64,000 nt of DNA. Source: Monilinia fructicola (Eukaryota; Ascomycota; Leotiomycetes; Helotiales; Sclerotiniaceae). Below, one piece after another: positions 62,327 to 64,000 of this stretch (position 1 is its first letter; each line of letters starts with the position of its first letter). The position numbers and the translations under genes are program-made. Location: the NCBI GenBank assembly GCA_008692225.1, contig VICG01000015.1, positions 823,001 to 887,000 of the forward strand. The letters are read 5' to 3'. The notes beneath the pieces were generated by a model. It saw nothing but the letters and a program-made list of their open reading frames with translations. It ran no database searches and was not told the origin of the DNA.

Positions 62327-62474
62327 GTGAGTAAAGTTTCGATCTTGTTGCTTTGCTGCTCTGCTATTTTGCTACTCTGCTACTCTCTGCTACTCTGGCT
62401 ACTCTGCTACTTTGCTCTGCTGCTTTGCTTTCCTCCTTTCCTCCTTTGCTACTTTGCTACTTTCCTACTTCCAG
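62327..62474 (+). promoter_or_regulatory. Candidate 5'-UTR intron of HOG1
   Basis: AAAAG|GTGAGT at 62327 is a strong donor, and TTCCTACTTCCAG ending at 62474 a strong acceptor. The interior is an almost pure pyrimidine-biased repeat of GCTACTCTGCT/GCTACTTTGCT. A 148-nt leader intron about 490 nt upstream of the start codon would explain why this stretch has no other apparent role. Inference from splice signals only. Confidence 0.5.
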
Positions 62475-62961
62475 ATTAGAAAGAAGGACAAGGAACTAAT
62501 TGATATTAGGCGACAATTTCCCACCCATTTATCCCCCATCTCAAAAGCAAAACATCCATCCATCCATCCATCCCTTCATCCATCTACCCATCCGTCCATC
62601 TATCTACTGTACTCGAGTATCTATCTGCCAAGTCTCTTTCCTAATCCCACTCACCCACTCACCCACTCGCCCACTCGCCCACTCACCTCACCCACCCACC
62701 TCACCCACCTCACCACCTATTTATCAAATCAACCAACCAACCGAACATACTTCACTCATCCATTCACACTACCTCCTACCCTACATCTTCCTTCAAACAA
62801 AACTTTTTTCTCCTCCACGGAAATTCTTCAATCTTCTAAGCTTCTTTCATTCCTACGAACAAAACCCTTTTCCAATAAAAAGTTCTCGAAAAGAGAACAA
62901 GAAACTTATACACACACGCCCTTATACATACACACATATACATACACTCACGCAATTCATA

Positions 62962-64000
<1,039 letters not shown>

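Overview
The window is nuclear DNA of a filamentous ascomycete (Pezizomycotina, probably Leotiomycetes; the class is an impression from protein similarity, not a test). The evidence is short GT-AG introns of about 50-130 nt with CTAAC/CTGAC-like branch sites, fungal orthologues throughout (SEC9, YVC1, MCD4, BST1, TMS1, MCH1, HOG1), a Zn2Cys6 regulator of the FarA/CTF1 type, AT-rich spacers with RIP-like decay, and many microsatellites. No bacterial, plasmid, phage or CRISPR feature is present. Layout: 1-3.2 kb is a gene-free spacer. 3.2-4.5 kb (-) is the t-SNARE SEC9. 5.07-5.58 kb is an AT-rich inverted-repeat element. 6.4-9.3 kb (+) is a GTPBP1/2-type GTPase. 10.6-11.0 kb is a pogo-like MITE with a TA duplication. 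11.5-12.3 kb (-) is an RNase H protein. 14.3-17.3 kb (+) is a YVC1-type TRP channel. 19.9-21.4 kb (+) is an unrecognised multi-exon gene. 25.1-26.9 kb (-) is an intracellular LysM protein. 27.5-30.6 kb (-) is the Zn2Cys6 factor. 33.2-36.5 kb (-) is MCD4 and 38.3-41.8 kb (-) is BST1. 41.8-47.5 kb is a long AT-rich spacer. 47.6-49.3 kb (-) is an MCH1-like MFS transporter, divergent from TMS1/SERINC at 49.9-51.4 kb (+). 51.7-53.8 kb (-) is a BBE-type flavin oxidoreductase and 54.6-55.6 kb (-) a short-chain dehydrogenase. 55.6-62.9 kb is repeat-rich spacer. 62.96 kb to the right edge (+) is the HOG1/SakA MAP kinase, cut off by the window. Most genes are unrelated housekeeping functions. The clearest functional pairing is MCD4 next to BST1: both are ER enzymes acting on the GPI anchor, on the same strand, 1.8 kb apart. 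SEC9 acts later in the secretory pathway, and HOG1 and YVC1 both belong to osmotic-stress physiology, but nothing shows that these are co-regulated. The most striking global signal is about thirty single-base indels, mostly in homopolymers and mostly insertions, that break deeply conserved genes (HOG1, MCD4, GTPBP-like, the LysM protein, the zinc finger), while about 10 kb of other coding sequence (SEC9, RNase H, YVC1, MCH1, TMS1, FAD oxidoreductase) is clean. I read these as uncorrected long-read assembly errors rather than real pseudogenes. No convincing undescribed system was found. The best unexplained items are the unknown gene at 19.9-21.4 kb, the array of degenerate GATC...GCAACA repeats at 58.6-59.0 kb, the two inverted-repeat elements, the perfect 20-bp palindrome at 42.3 kb, and the microexons that build the zinc finger.
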